This document shows positions 35,835-43,908 of a stretch of 64,000 bases of DNA, one piece after another. The notes beneath the pieces are model-generated. The model searched no databases, was not told where the DNA came from, and worked only from the letters and a program-made list of their open reading frames with translations. Source of the stretch: JACRBK01 sp964427955 (GTDB lineage: Bacteria > Chloroflexota > Anaerolineae > Aggregatilineales > Aggregatilineaceae); NCBI GenBank assembly GCA_964427955.1, contig CAYRWY010000001.1, forward strand, positions 22,722 through 86,721, in the 5' to 3' direction. Each line of letters begins with the position of its first letter. Position 1 is the stretch's first letter. Both the position numbers and the translations under genes were made by a program.

Positions 35835-36878
35835 ATGGATTTCTTGCGCCGAGTGTTGGGCCTATCAACGGACTCGAGTCCTCTGTCTACCGACGATGAC
35901 GTCGTCATCACGAAGGGGGAAAATGCCTTACCGGCTGCACAGCCTGAGCCAGTGATCGCGGCTCCACCTTCTCCGCCTGCGGTTGAGCACAAGCCTTCCC
36001 CAGCCGCCGCGGAGCAGGATGCGCCGACCGCCAAAGGGGAGCAGGTGGTATTGGCCGGGACGCGGCCTCTGCCGCCCCTTGAGACGATGGTCGCCAAGCC
36101 AGGGCAGCGGCTGCGTTTTGGCCAACTGAGCGATGTGGGGATGGTGCGGGGCAACAATCAGGACTCGATGCTCGGCATGGTCGCTTCCAGTTCGATGAAC
36201 GATAACCTGCCCGATTTTGGCCTGTTTATCGTCGCGGATGGGATGGGCGGTCACCAGGAAGGCGAGCGCGCCTCGGCCATCACCGCCCGCATGGTGTCCA
36301 AATACATGGTGAGCGAGATTTTGACGGCGCTGCTCGACCAGCGCATGAACGATCCCGATCGTCCGTCCATCGCCGAAGTGCTGCGCGCCGCGGTCCAGAA
36401 GGCTAATGAGGCCGTGACCGAAGAGATTCCCGAAGGCGGCACGACGGCGACGGCGGCGGTTATCCTGGGGGACCTGGCCTACATCGCGCACGTGGGCGAC
36501 AGCCGGGCTTACCTGATCTCCGACGAGGGGATCGAGCAGATCACGCGCGATCACTCGCTCGTCCAACGCCTGATCGAGCTGGATCAACTCACGCCGCAGG
36601 ATGCACTCGACCATCCGCAGCGCAATGTGCTGTACCGGGCCATTGGCCAGAGCGAGACCCTGGATGTCGACGCGATCACCCGCCGTCTTCCGCCGCGTTC
36701 GAGGCTGCTGCTGTGCAGCGACGGGTTGTGGAACATGGTGGCCGAAGACAATATCCTGGCGGTGTTATCCAAGCATCGTGCCAATCCGCAGGATGCGTGT
36801 AACGAGCTGGTGAAGTTAGCGAATGAGCGGGGTGGTCCGGACAATATCACGGTCATTATCGTTCAAGTGCCGGGCTAA
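35835..36878 (+). CDS. PP2C-family Ser/Thr protein phosphatase
   Basis: A 347-residue protein. The N-terminal ~90 residues are a low-complexity Pro/Ala/Glu linker. The catalytic domain (about 95-345) has the metal-binding aspartates in N-Q-D-S, V-A-D-G-M-G-G-H, C-S-D-G-L-W and G-P-D-N-I-T. It is the natural antagonist of the adjacent kinase, removing phosphate from Ser/Thr. The ATG at 35835 follows GGAGAAC. The next gene starts 19 bp later. No membrane segment is seen, so it is cytosolic. Confidence 0.92.
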   Translation: MDFLRRVLGLSTDSSPLSTDDDVVITKGENALPAAQPEPVIAAPPSPPAVEHKPSPAAAEQDAPTAKGEQVVLAGTRPLPPLETMVAKPGQRLRFGQLSDVGMVRGNNQDSMLGMVASSSMNDNLPDFGLFIVADGMGGHQEGERASAITARMVSKYMVSEILTALLDQRMNDPDRPSIAEVLRAAVQKANEAVTEEIPEGGTTATAAVILGDLAYIAHVGDSRAYLISDEGIEQITRDHSLVQRLIELDQLTPQDALDHPQRNVLYRAIGQSETLDVDAITRRLPPRSRLLLCSDGLWNMVAEDNILAVLSKHRANPQDACNELVKLANERGGPDNITVIIVQVPG

Positions 36879-36897
36879 GCGGGATTTGGGGCGGCTG

Positions 36898-38385
36898 ATG
36901 GACGCATCACAGAATCTATATGCAATTCTTGGCATTCCTCCCGAAGCAACTCAAGAACATATTCGGGAGGCCTACCGGGTCATGGCGCGACGTTTCCATC
37001 CCGATGCCAACCCGAACGAAGGAGCAGATATCCAGTTTCGGGATATTGCCGCGGCTTATGAGGCTCTGGGGAATCCTCGACTCCGTGCTCAATATGATGC
37101 GTCTCGACGGAAGTTCCAGGATGAGCCGAACTACTTTACGCTGCGGGTGACGCCGAGCAAGCGGGTGTTGAACACGCTCGGTGAGCCACAGGTGCTCTAC
37201 CTGCTCATGGAAGTGATCCCGATGCGCCAGGAGAACGACCGGACGCAGCACACGGCGCCGCTCAACCTGACCCTGGTGCTGGACCGCAGTACGTCGATGC
37301 GCGGGGCGCGGCTGGACAAGGTGAAGATCGCCGCTCACCAGATCATCGAGCAGCTTTCGCCGGACGACGTGCTCTCCATCGTCAGTTTTGGCGACCGGGC
37401 CGACGTTTTGATCCCGGCCAGCACGGTGCAAGACAAATCGTCCCTGCGCGCCATCGTGAGTATCATGCGCGCCGAGGGAGGCACCGAAATCTATCACGGT
37501 TTGGCGGCAGGGGTCGAGCAGTGCCGCCGCTATCTGGGTCCGCGCCTCGTCAATCACGTCGTACTGCTCACCGATGGCCGGACCTTTGGCGACGAGGAAC
37601 GCTGTCTTGATCTGGCCAGGCACGCCGCGGACGAAGGGATCTCCATCAGCGCGATGGGGATTGGCGAAGAGTGGAACGACGTGTTCCTCGATGCGTTGGC
37701 GTCTGGCACGGGGGGGACGTCGGCGTACATCAACTCCCCTTCGGCGGTCGTCCGTTTTCTGAACGAGCGTGTGCGCAGCCTCGGCGATTCGTTTGCCGAG
37801 CGTCTGCACCTGTCGATTGCGCCCGATTCGGACGTGGTCCTGGAATCGGTCTTCAAGCTCACGCCTACGCCGCAGCCGCTGCAAACCAAGCCGCACCCGA
37901 TCCCGATTGGTGGGTTGGAATACAACCGGCCTATGTCGGTGCTGATCCAACTGCAAATGCCGCCCAGCACCAAGACCGGCTTCCGCTCGGTCGTGCGCCT
38001 GGATGTAACAGGCGATGTCCTGGTGGAGGACCGGCAGGCCTACAAAGTCCTTAGCGACATTTCGGTCGAGATTGCCCAGAATCCCACCCCCGAAGAACCC
38101 CCACTGGCGATCCTCGATGCGTTGGGCAAGCTGACGCTCTACCGGATGCAGCAGAAAGCCGAGTCGGCGGTCACCTCCGGCAATGTCGTCGAAGCGACCC
38201 GCCGGTTGGAGAACCTGGCGACCCGGTTGCTGGCTGCCGGGCAGGAGGAACTGGCCCAGATGGCGATGGTCGAGGCGCGCCGGGTGTCACACACCAATAT
38301 GCTTTCGGAAGAAGGACGTAAGACGCTCAAATTTGGGACGCGCTGGCTGTTGGCTCTGCCCGAGCCTGGGGAGGCGGGTGGATGA
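36898..38385 (+). CDS. J-domain plus von Willebrand factor A (VWA) protein
   Basis: A 495-residue fusion. Residues about 5-70 are a DnaJ J-domain with the diagnostic R-F-H-P-D-A-N (HPD), the loop that stimulates DnaK ATPase. Residues about 125-310 are a VWA domain with an intact metal-ion-dependent adhesion site (L-D-R-S-T-S, then T-D-G-R). The C-terminus is beta-rich followed by helices. ATG 36898 is chosen because the J-domain starts immediately; the frame extends upstream into the phosphatase gene without conserved sequence. Its stop overlaps the FHA gene start (ATGA). The fusion suggests recruitment of Hsp70 to a VWA-bound complex; this is inference. Confidence 0.88.
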   Translation: MDASQNLYAILGIPPEATQEHIREAYRVMARRFHPDANPNEGADIQFRDIAAAYEALGNPRLRAQYDASRRKFQDEPNYFTLRVTPSKRVLNTLGEPQVLYLLMEVIPMRQENDRTQHTAPLNLTLVLDRSTSMRGARLDKVKIAAHQIIEQLSPDDVLSIVSFGDRADVLIPASTVQDKSSLRAIVSIMRAEGGTEIYHGLAAGVEQCRRYLGPRLVNHVVLLTDGRTFGDEERCLDLARHAADEGISISAMGIGEEWNDVFLDALASGTGGTSAYINSPSAVVRFLNERVRSLGDSFAERLHLSIAPDSDVVLESVFKLTPTPQPLQTKPHPIPIGGLEYNRPMSVLIQLQMPPSTKTGFRSVVRLDVTGDVLVEDRQAYKVLSDISVEIAQNPTPEEPPLAILDALGKLTLYRMQQKAESAVTSGNVVEATRRLENLATRLLAAGQEELAQMAMVEARRVSHTNMLSEEGRKTLKFGTRWLLALPEPGEAGG

Positions 38386-38882
38386 AAACCTGTCCGTACT
38401 GTGCCTATACCAACCGCGAAGGGGTATTCTTCTGCGAAGAGTGCGGCCATCCGTTTCTAGGCAAGCAGGATGCGTTGTCTACCACCCAACTCGTCCCGGA
38501 AGATCACGCCAATTCGCACGGGCGCATGACCTGGGGCACGGCCCGCTTTGACTCGGGATCTTCCGTGATCATCCGCGTGCGTGATCATTCGGAGTCGATC
38601 CGGTTGGATACGCGGGATGAGCTGCTGTTTGGCCGATCCGATCCGAAATCGGACCTGGTGCCTGATTTCGACCTGGCGGTGTTCGGCGCCGCGGAGCAGG
38701 GGGTGTCGCGTCGTCACGCCCTGATGAAGCGCGGTGAGGATACGTTGACCCTGGTGGACCTGGGCAGCACCAATGGGACTTATCTGAACGGGCAGCGGTT
38801 GATTCCCAATCAGCCGCGGGTCGTCCGTGATGGTGACGAAGTTCGTATGGGGCGGTTAGTTTTCCATGTCTTTTTCAAATAG
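38382..38882 (+). CDS. Zinc-ribbon plus FHA domain protein
   Basis: A 166-residue protein. The N-terminal zinc ribbon has C-P-Y-C and C-E-E-C (residues about 4-23). After a linker, a forkhead-associated domain (about 80-160) carries F-G-R-S, S-R-R-H-A and G-S-T-N-G-T-Y-L-N-G, the residues that bind phosphothreonine. It is the likely reader of phosphorylation by the kinase four genes upstream in the same operon. Start and stop overlap with the J/VWA gene by 4 bp shows translational coupling. Confidence 0.92.
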   Translation: MKTCPYCAYTNREGVFFCEECGHPFLGKQDALSTTQLVPEDHANSHGRMTWGTARFDSGSSVIIRVRDHSESIRLDTRDELLFGRSDPKSDLVPDFDLAVFGAAEQGVSRRHALMKRGEDTLTLVDLGSTNGTYLNGQRLIPNQPRVVRDGDEVRMGRLVFHVFFK

Positions 38883-38908
38883 ATTTCGGGACAAAGGTAG
38901 CCGTTGAG

Positions 38909-39148
38909 ATGCACACACTTCTGATTCATGTTTCCAATGAAGAAGCCATCATGGCGGAGGTTGAAACTCTCCCTCTGCCGACGGACTTGACGATCACGTG
39001 TACGAACCCTCGTCGGCGAGATGGCAAAGACTTGCATTACGTTCAGCCGGAAGTGCAGACGATCATCCTTCCCTGGCACCGGATTAATTTCGTCGAGATT
39101 ATGCCGTCGCGCGAAGAAGAAGAGATCATCAGCTTCCTGGCTGACTGA
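38909..39148 (+). CDS. Small conserved-looking hypothetical protein
   Basis: A 79-residue acidic protein, possibly beta-rich with strands at I-L-P-W-H-R-I-N-F-V-E-I-M-P, lacking membrane segments or cysteine motifs apart from one Cys. It lies between the FHA and response regulator genes in the same orientation (26 bp and 27 bp gaps), so it is likely part of the signalling operon. The function is not recognisable. Confidence 0.55.
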   Translation: MHTLLIHVSNEEAIMAEVETLPLPTDLTITCTNPRRRDGKDLHYVQPEVQTIILPWHRINFVEIMPSREEEEIISFLAD

Positions 39149-39175
39149 CGCTGTTCACCTGGAGAAGAGATCACC

Positions 39176-39919
39176 ATGTCGTCCGTCAAACCGCCGCGCC
39201 CACTTCCCCGCGATGCCAAGCGCATCCTCGTGGTGGATGATGAGCCGCGCATGATCGGTTTTATTCGCATGAACCTGGAACTGGAAGGTTATCAGGTCTT
39301 GGAAGCGCATAATGGTCTGGCGGCCCTGGAAGCCATCCGTACTCAGCTTCCCGATCTGGTGCTGTTGGATGTCATGATGCCGGAACTGGATGGGTTCGAG
39401 ACGCTGCGGATGCTGCGCGAGTTTTCCAGTATCCCGGTGATCATGCTCACGGCGAAAGGCGAGGAGGACGATAAGGTTTATGGCCTGGAACTGGGGGCCG
39501 ACGACTACGTGACCAAGCCTTTCGGATCGCGTGAGCTGTCCAGCCGGGTGCGCGCGGTGCTGCGCCGGGCGGATATGCCCAGCGCATCTCCTGAGCAGGC
39601 CGTTTTGAAGGTCGATGACCGCCTTAGTGTGGATTTCAACCGGCGGGAGGTGATCGTCGCCGGGGAGCACATCAAGCTGCGTCCTACCGAGTACCGGCTG
39701 TTGTACCACCTGATCGAAAATGCGGGCTGGACGGTCCCGCACGAGCAGTTGTTGGCGAAGGTCTGGGGCTATGAATATCGCGACGAAACGCACTACGTGC
39801 GCCTCTATGTGAACTATCTGCGCGAAAAAATCGAGGAAGACCCGTCTGATCCCAAGTACATTCTGACCGAACGCGGTGTTGGCTACCGGTTTGTGGACTT
39901 CAAGCGTGAGAAGGACTGA
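39176..39919 (+). CDS. OmpR/PhoB-family response regulator
   Basis: A 247-residue DNA-binding regulator. The receiver domain (about 15-130) has D-D-E, the phosphoacceptor in L-L-D-V-M-M-P, and T-K-P-F. The C-terminal winged helix (about 145-245) has [16 protein letters not shown] and the wing G-V-G-Y-R-F. It would activate or repress promoters upon phosphorylation. No histidine kinase is adjacent; the signal could come from a distant kinase, or from the Ser/Thr kinase operon it sits in. Its stop is 14 bp before the GTPase gene. Confidence 0.92.
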   Translation: MSSVKPPRPLPRDAKRILVVDDEPRMIGFIRMNLELEGYQVLEAHNGLAALEAIRTQLPDLVLLDVMMPELDGFETLRMLREFSSIPVIMLTAKGEEDDKVYGLELGADDYVTKPFGSRELSSRVRAVLRRADMPSASPEQAVLKVDDRLSVDFNRREVIVAGEHIKLRPTEYRLLYHLIENAGWTVPHEQLLAKVWGYEYRDETHYVRLYVNYLREKIEEDPSDPKYILTERGVGYRFVDFKREKD

Positions 39920-39933
39920 TTGAGGAGGACGGC

Positions 39934-40464
39934 GTGTCTAACCTCTACAAGGTGATCGTCACCGGGCCGTTTAATTCAGGCAAAACGGCGTTTATCAGCA
40001 CGATTTCGGATATTGAAGTGGTGACGACCGAGCGCAAGATCACGACCGAGGATCGCGGGATCAAAGCCGAGACCACCGTCGCGATGGATTATGGTCGCGT
40101 CGAATTGGACGGCAAAGTGCTGCACCTGAATGGCACTCCCGGCCAGGCCCGCTTTGACTTCATGTGGGAAATCCTGGCGCGCGAGATGCACGGCTTCATC
40201 GTACTGGTGGACAGCACCGATCCGCCGTCTTTTCCGGATGCGGCCCAGTTGATCGAGCTGTTCTCCAGCTTTCACGATGTGCCGTATCTCGTCGCCGCCA
40301 ACAAGACCGATCTGCCCGGCGCGGTGAGCCTGAACGAACTCCGGCGCAAGGTCAACCCGGGCGAAGACGTGACGGTGATGCCGTGCGTCGCGGTTCAGAA
40401 ATCCAGTGTGCGGCAGGTGTTGCTGCAAATCATCGAGCTGATCGACTACCGCCGCGGCGCGTAG
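39934..40464 (+). CDS. Small Ras-like GTPase of the CvnD/MglA type
   Basis: A 176-residue GTPase. The P-loop is G-P-F-N-S-G-K-T. The switch region reads G-T-P-G-Q-A-R-F as in Arf/MglA-like and actinobacterial conservon (CvnD) proteins, and the base-specificity motif is N-K-T-D. GTG 39934 is supported by TGAGGAGGA just upstream. Such GTPases cycle with Roadblock/LC7 proteins as partners, and two Roadblock-type genes lie 2-3 kb downstream. It is followed by a strong terminator and is the last gene of the kinase operon. Confidence 0.85.
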   Translation: MSNLYKVIVTGPFNSGKTAFISTISDIEVVTTERKITTEDRGIKAETTVAMDYGRVELDGKVLHLNGTPGQARFDFMWEILAREMHGFIVLVDSTDPPSFPDAAQLIELFSSFHDVPYLVAANKTDLPGAVSLNELRRKVNPGEDVTVMPCVAVQKSSVRQVLLQIIELIDYRRGA

Positions 40465-40485
40465 TGAGGATGGGATGCTAAGAAT

Positions 40486-40510
40486 GAGCCGGGTTGTGCC
40501 CGGCTCTTTT
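40486..40510 (+). terminator. Intrinsic terminator of the signalling operon
   Basis: A perfect 8-bp GC-rich stem (GAGCCGGG / CCCGGCTC, 40486-40493 with 40499-40506) has a 5-nt loop and is followed by TTTT. It lies 22 bp after the GTPase stop codon. Confidence 0.8.
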
Positions 40511-40536
40511 GTTGGGGAGAGCCTCAGAAGCCTTTT

Positions 40537-40637
40537 GAAAAGCCCCTATCCCCAGCCCTTCCTCCGCTCGCAGGGGAAGGGGGTAGTGGCTCTTAAGTCC
40601 CTCTCCGCCTGCGGGGAGGGATTGAGGGAGGGGCGTG
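40537..40637. repeat. GC-rich intergenic repeat-like element with two hairpins
   Basis: Between the terminator and the minus-strand gene ending at 40647 lies a purine/pyrimidine-skewed block. It can form two hairpins: a 7-bp stem around CCCTTCC / GGAAGGG (about 40556-40581), and an 11-bp stem with one G-U pair (TCCCTCTCCGC / GCGGGGAGGGA, about 40598-40621). Its C-rich then G-rich composition is like the dispersed intergenic repeats common in many bacterial genomes. Only one copy is in the window, so repeat status is inferred. Confidence 0.45.
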
Positions 40638-40646
40638 AGTGACCTC

Positions 40647-40853
40647 TCAGGGAGCGGCGTCGTCGATGGCGGCGAGCGCCGCCTGCGCGGCGATCCGCTG
40701 GCCGTCGGTCCAGCCTTCTTCCGTGGCCATGCGGCGCAGGTGAGCCTGGATCGCCGCCTGTTCGTCGGCGTCCAACCCCTTCCAGGCGGCCAAAATCTGG
40801 TCAGCGTCTTCGCTCAACAGGTTAGCCCACAAACTTTCGAGTTCAGCGTCCAT
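40647..40853 (-). CDS. Small helical hypothetical protein
   Basis: A 68-residue acidic, Ala-rich protein predicted mainly helical, with two tryptophans. ATG 40853 is chosen because it overlaps the end of the adenosine deaminase gene by 11 bp, indicating translational coupling. No family is recognised. Confidence 0.55.
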   Translation of the reverse strand: MDAELESLWANLLSEDADQILAAWKGLDADEQAAIQAHLRRMATEEGWTDGQRIAAQAALAAIDDAAP

Positions 40854-41904
40854 TCTCCAGCCCGTTCTGGCCGCGCAGCCGGTCATATTCCGCCTGGAAC
40901 TCGTGGAGCATCGCGTGTTTTCGATCCTCCGGCAGATAGCTGGCGCGCAGGCCGTTCAGTGCGACCTGTTCGAGTTGGTCGAGACTCAGGCCGCAATCCT
41001 GCACGGCATGAAGATATTCGTCGTTCAGGGTGGTGTTGAACAGTGCCGGATCGTCGGAGTTCAGCGTGACGCAGGCACCCGCTTCGACTAACCGCCGCAG
41101 GGCGTGTTCGGCATAGGACGGGTAGACCCCCAGGCAGAGGTTGCTGGTGGGGTTGACTTCCAGCGGGATCTGGTGCCCGACCAGGTAGTCCACCAGCACG
41201 GGATCTTCAATCGAGCGCACGCCGTGCCCCAACCGCTCCGCCTTGAGCGACCGGATCGCGCCCCATACACTGGCCGGTCCGACCGTCTCCCCGGCGTGGG
41301 GATTACTGTGCAGTCCTTTGGCGACCGCCTGAGCAAACGGCTGCTCGAACAGCTCCGGCGGATAGCCCACTTCGGGCCCGCCCAGGCCGAGGGCGACCAC
41401 GCCGCCGGCGAGTCCGGAGGGCGAGGTGAGCCATTCGACCACCGGCGCGGAAGTGTCGGGGAACAGCCGGGCGATGTCCGGAATCCAGCGCATTTCGACT
41501 CCCCACTCGCGCCGGGCCTGTTCGCGCCCGGCGTTGATCGCGCTCAACAGTTCTTCCCACGAGAGCTGCGGCCAGAACACGGTGTCGCCAATATGGGTAT
41601 ACGGTGTCCAGGTGACTTCGGCATAGCGGATGTTCTGGCGCGCCATGTCTTCCCCGTATTCGTAGACAATCCGCGTGAAGTCTTCCGCTTCGCGCAGGCA
41701 GCGGCAGATCGTGACGAAAATCTCCGCAAAGTGTTCGAAATCGCGGAAAGTATACCACTCCTGTAGATCGTCGGCGGTCGCGACGGGCAGGGAAATCCCG
41801 TATTTTCGGGTCAGGTCGAACAGGGTGGTGGGCCGGACGGTGCCTTCCAGGTGGACGTGTAGTTCAACTTTGGGCATGGCGCGGACATAATCGGCAAGGG
41901 CCAT
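40843..41904 (-). CDS. add: Adenosine deaminase
   Basis: A 353-residue amidohydrolase that converts adenosine (and deoxyadenosine) to inosine. Zinc ligands are in V-H-L-E-G, the catalytic block is N-P-H-A-G-E (H-A-G-E), and the metal aspartate is in N-S-D-D-P-A. E-R-L-G-H-G-V provides the other catalytic histidine. ATG 41904 follows a GGAG site, and the longer frame adds sequence overlapping the upstream terminator. The related adenine or aminofutalosine deaminases are alternative specificities that motifs cannot exclude. It lies in the middle of the signalling island but appears unrelated to it. Confidence 0.87.
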   Translation of the reverse strand: MALADYVRAMPKVELHVHLEGTVRPTTLFDLTRKYGISLPVATADDLQEWYTFRDFEHFAEIFVTICRCLREAEDFTRIVYEYGEDMARQNIRYAEVTWTPYTHIGDTVFWPQLSWEELLSAINAGREQARREWGVEMRWIPDIARLFPDTSAPVVEWLTSPSGLAGGVVALGLGGPEVGYPPELFEQPFAQAVAKGLHSNPHAGETVGPASVWGAIRSLKAERLGHGVRSIEDPVLVDYLVGHQIPLEVNPTSNLCLGVYPSYAEHALRRLVEAGACVTLNSDDPALFNTTLNDEYLHAVQDCGLSLDQLEQVALNGLRASYLPEDRKHAMLHEFQAEYDRLRGQNGLENGR

Positions 41905-41943
41905 CGGTATACTCCATGTATTCTGCGGTTGGCGCGGTCGTTG

Positions 41944-41994
41944 TATAAAAAACGGCGGGGAGTTCAGGCCCATGAGCCTGCCTCTCCCCGCCGT
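41944..41994 (-). terminator. Intrinsic terminator of the Roadblock gene
   Basis: A perfect 11-bp outer stem (ACGGCGGGGAG / CTCCCCGCCGT, 41952-41962 with 41984-41994) has a smaller inner stem in the loop. On the minus strand it is followed by TTTTTTATA. It separates the Roadblock gene from add. Confidence 0.8.
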
Positions 41995-42018
41995 ATGGGT
42001 CGAGGTTATGGCTCCGCC

Positions 42019-42390
42019 CTAGACCAGCTTTTCCAGGTCGTTGGCGGCGCGTTTCATGTCCAGGAATACGAGTCCGAGCTTGGCGCTTTCGCGGACCAAC
42101 GCCGTGAGCACTGCCTCTTCCCCTACAGACATCAAGATTACGAAGCCGTTGTCTCCCCGCACGTAGACCTGATCCAGCAGCCCGCGGCCCAACTCAGAGG
42201 AGATGCGCTCGCCCAGCGAGAGCATGGCGGCTGACATGGCCGAAACGCGGTCTTCTTCGACACTGGCCGGCAGTGCCGAGGCCATGATCAATCCATCGAC
42301 GCTGACGACCGCCGAGGCTTCGATATCAGGCGTTCCTGTCTGTAGATCGCGCAGGCGATCCACCATCAACTCTGTCCGCGATTTTGCCAT
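42019..42390 (-). CDS. Roadblock/LC7 domain protein (MglB-like)
   Basis: A 123-residue single Roadblock domain: an N-terminal helix, A-S-A-V-V-S-V-D-G-L-I-M-A-S, the long central helix with S-A-A-M-L-S-L-G-E-R-I, V-Y-V-R-G-D-N-G-F-V-I-L, and a C-terminal helix. Roadblock proteins form dimers that act as GTPase-activating or docking partners for MglA/CvnD-like GTPases. A GTPase of that type lies 1.6 kb away, so the two probably work together. The upstream spacer on the minus strand contains two TATAAT sequences suitable for its promoter. Confidence 0.87.
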   Translation of the reverse strand: MAKSRTELMVDRLRDLQTGTPDIEASAVVSVDGLIMASALPASVEEDRVSAMSAAMLSLGERISSELGRGLLDQVYVRGDNGFVILMSVGEEAVLTALVRESAKLGLVFLDMKRAANDLEKLV

Positions 42391-42588
42391 GGATTGAGTT
42401 CCTTTCCCGTGTGGAAACCCGGCAGATTCCTTAATGCGTTGTCATTATATCACAAGACCATTATATCCTGTTGCCCCAATTTGTGGTACAACAAGGTACG
42501 GGAGTACCGGCGTTAACGAGTTGTGAATTTTTTGTGAGTTTTGCCGGGAGAGTTGCGATCCGGTAGGATAGAAATGCGATAGGTTCGA

Positions 42589-42617
42589 TTATCACTTCGC
42601 TGTAAAATGGCTATAAT
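42589..42617 (+). promoter_or_regulatory. Promoter of the pseudo-receiver/Roadblock gene, in a 281-bp divergent spacer
   Basis: TTATCA (42589-42594) and TATAAT (42612-42617) with 17-bp spacing lie 54 bp before ATG 42672. On the other strand of the AT-rich spacer 42391-42671, two TATAAT sequences (complements near 42445-42450 and 42460-42466) could serve the Roadblock gene. Nothing else is seen in the spacer. Confidence 0.55.
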
Positions 42618-42671
42618 TGTTTTATCATATGTCCGTCGATTGAGCGTCAGCAGAAAAGCAGGTATTGAGCT

Positions 42672-43817
42672 ATGCCCTCGGTCCCTCGAATTGTGGTTGT
42701 TGACTCATCTTACGATGTGGCGCGGATCGTGCGGGGCGCGCTGGTGCTGTTGAGCCGCCCTCATATCCTGGTCGAGGTGCCTACTGCCGAAGATGCTGTG
42801 GAAGAGATTCTACAGGGCAACACCGCGCTGGTGGTAACTGCCTATCGCATCCCCGGCTCGATGCATGGCGTGGACCTGGCAACACGTCTCAGCCGGGATT
42901 CGCTGGGCACTCCGGTGATCGTGCTGGCGGACGAGGGCGATCCGCTGCTCGAACCCCAGGCGCTCAAAGATGCTCCTTTCCAGTACTATATGCGCCCGGT
43001 CGCCGAGCCGTTCCTGCGCGGGCTGCGTATCGCGCTCGACGGCGAAGAGGCTATCGCGGTCGAAGAACATGAAGCGAAGTCCGAATCGGACCTGGGGCCA
43101 GTCCCGGCGATTGACGTGAACCGGCTGCGCGATATCGTGGCCTCGCTCACGCGTGACGTCGGCGCGATGGGCATCATCCTGGCAGACCGCACGGGACGCG
43201 TGTTGATCGATCAGGGGGCGACCGGCTACGTCGACCGGGAAAAACTGGCCGCGATCCTGGGGCCTTCATTCGGGCGGTCGGCGGATGTCAGCCCCCTGGT
43301 GGGGGGCAATGCCTGGACCATGCAGTATTACGACGGCGAGCGGCTCGATATTTACGGGCTGGCGCTGGGCGTGCATTATTTCATGTGCTTGATTTTTGAA
43401 GGATCGAGCCGTGCTTTCGGTTCGGTGACGGTTTTTGGGCGGCGCGCTGCCGACCAGATCATCGACCTGATCGGTGATGCCGCCTACTCGGTCAAAAAGC
43501 CTGAACCGCTTCCACTGCCCAAGCAGGAAGTGGTGGAAGAGCCTCCCAAGCCAGTCGTCGAAGAGCCTGTCCGCAAGAAGAAAAAGAAAGAAACTGTCGA
43601 ACTCGCGGCGATGTTGGATGCTGCTGCCGAACCTGCCACACCAGTGGCGGCGAATATCGACATGGATGCCTTGTTCGGCCAATCGATTGACGAAGGACTG
43701 GCCGCCAGCATGTTCGATCCCGACAGCTTGAGCGATTTGGCGGAAACGCTCGCTTCAGGTGGTGGGGAACGGGTCGGTTACGACGAGGCAATTGACATGG
43801 GGATTCTGGACGAGTAG
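42672..43817 (+). CDS. Pseudo-receiver / Roadblock fusion protein
   Basis: A 381-residue protein. Residues about 5-120 have a receiver-like fold with acidic residues near the start (V-V-V-D-S-S), but the phosphoacceptor strand reads V-V-T-A-Y-R-I-P-G, with Ala in place of Asp, so phosphorylation is unlikely. Residues about 145-280 fit a Roadblock/LC7 domain (G-I-I-L-A-D-R-T-G-R-V-L). A Pro/Glu/Lys-rich linker with a K-K-K-K-K run and an acidic tail ending in G-I-L-D-E follow. It probably acts as a scaffold for the small GTPase system. It is divergent from the Roadblock gene. Confidence 0.75.
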   Translation: MPSVPRIVVVDSSYDVARIVRGALVLLSRPHILVEVPTAEDAVEEILQGNTALVVTAYRIPGSMHGVDLATRLSRDSLGTPVIVLADEGDPLLEPQALKDAPFQYYMRPVAEPFLRGLRIALDGEEAIAVEEHEAKSESDLGPVPAIDVNRLRDIVASLTRDVGAMGIILADRTGRVLIDQGATGYVDREKLAAILGPSFGRSADVSPLVGGNAWTMQYYDGERLDIYGLALGVHYFMCLIFEGSSRAFGSVTVFGRRAADQIIDLIGDAAYSVKKPEPLPLPKQEVVEEPPKPVVEEPVRKKKKKETVELAAMLDAAAEPATPVAANIDMDALFGQSIDEGLAASMFDPDSLSDLAETLASGGGERVGYDEAIDMGILDE

Positions 43818-43908
43818 GGTGTAGTGTTAGCGGTGGGACAGGTAGGGGAGTCCGCGAGTTCAAAAATCTGGCAGAGTGCTGTTTTGTATTTTTATTGGAG
43901 AATAGCTT

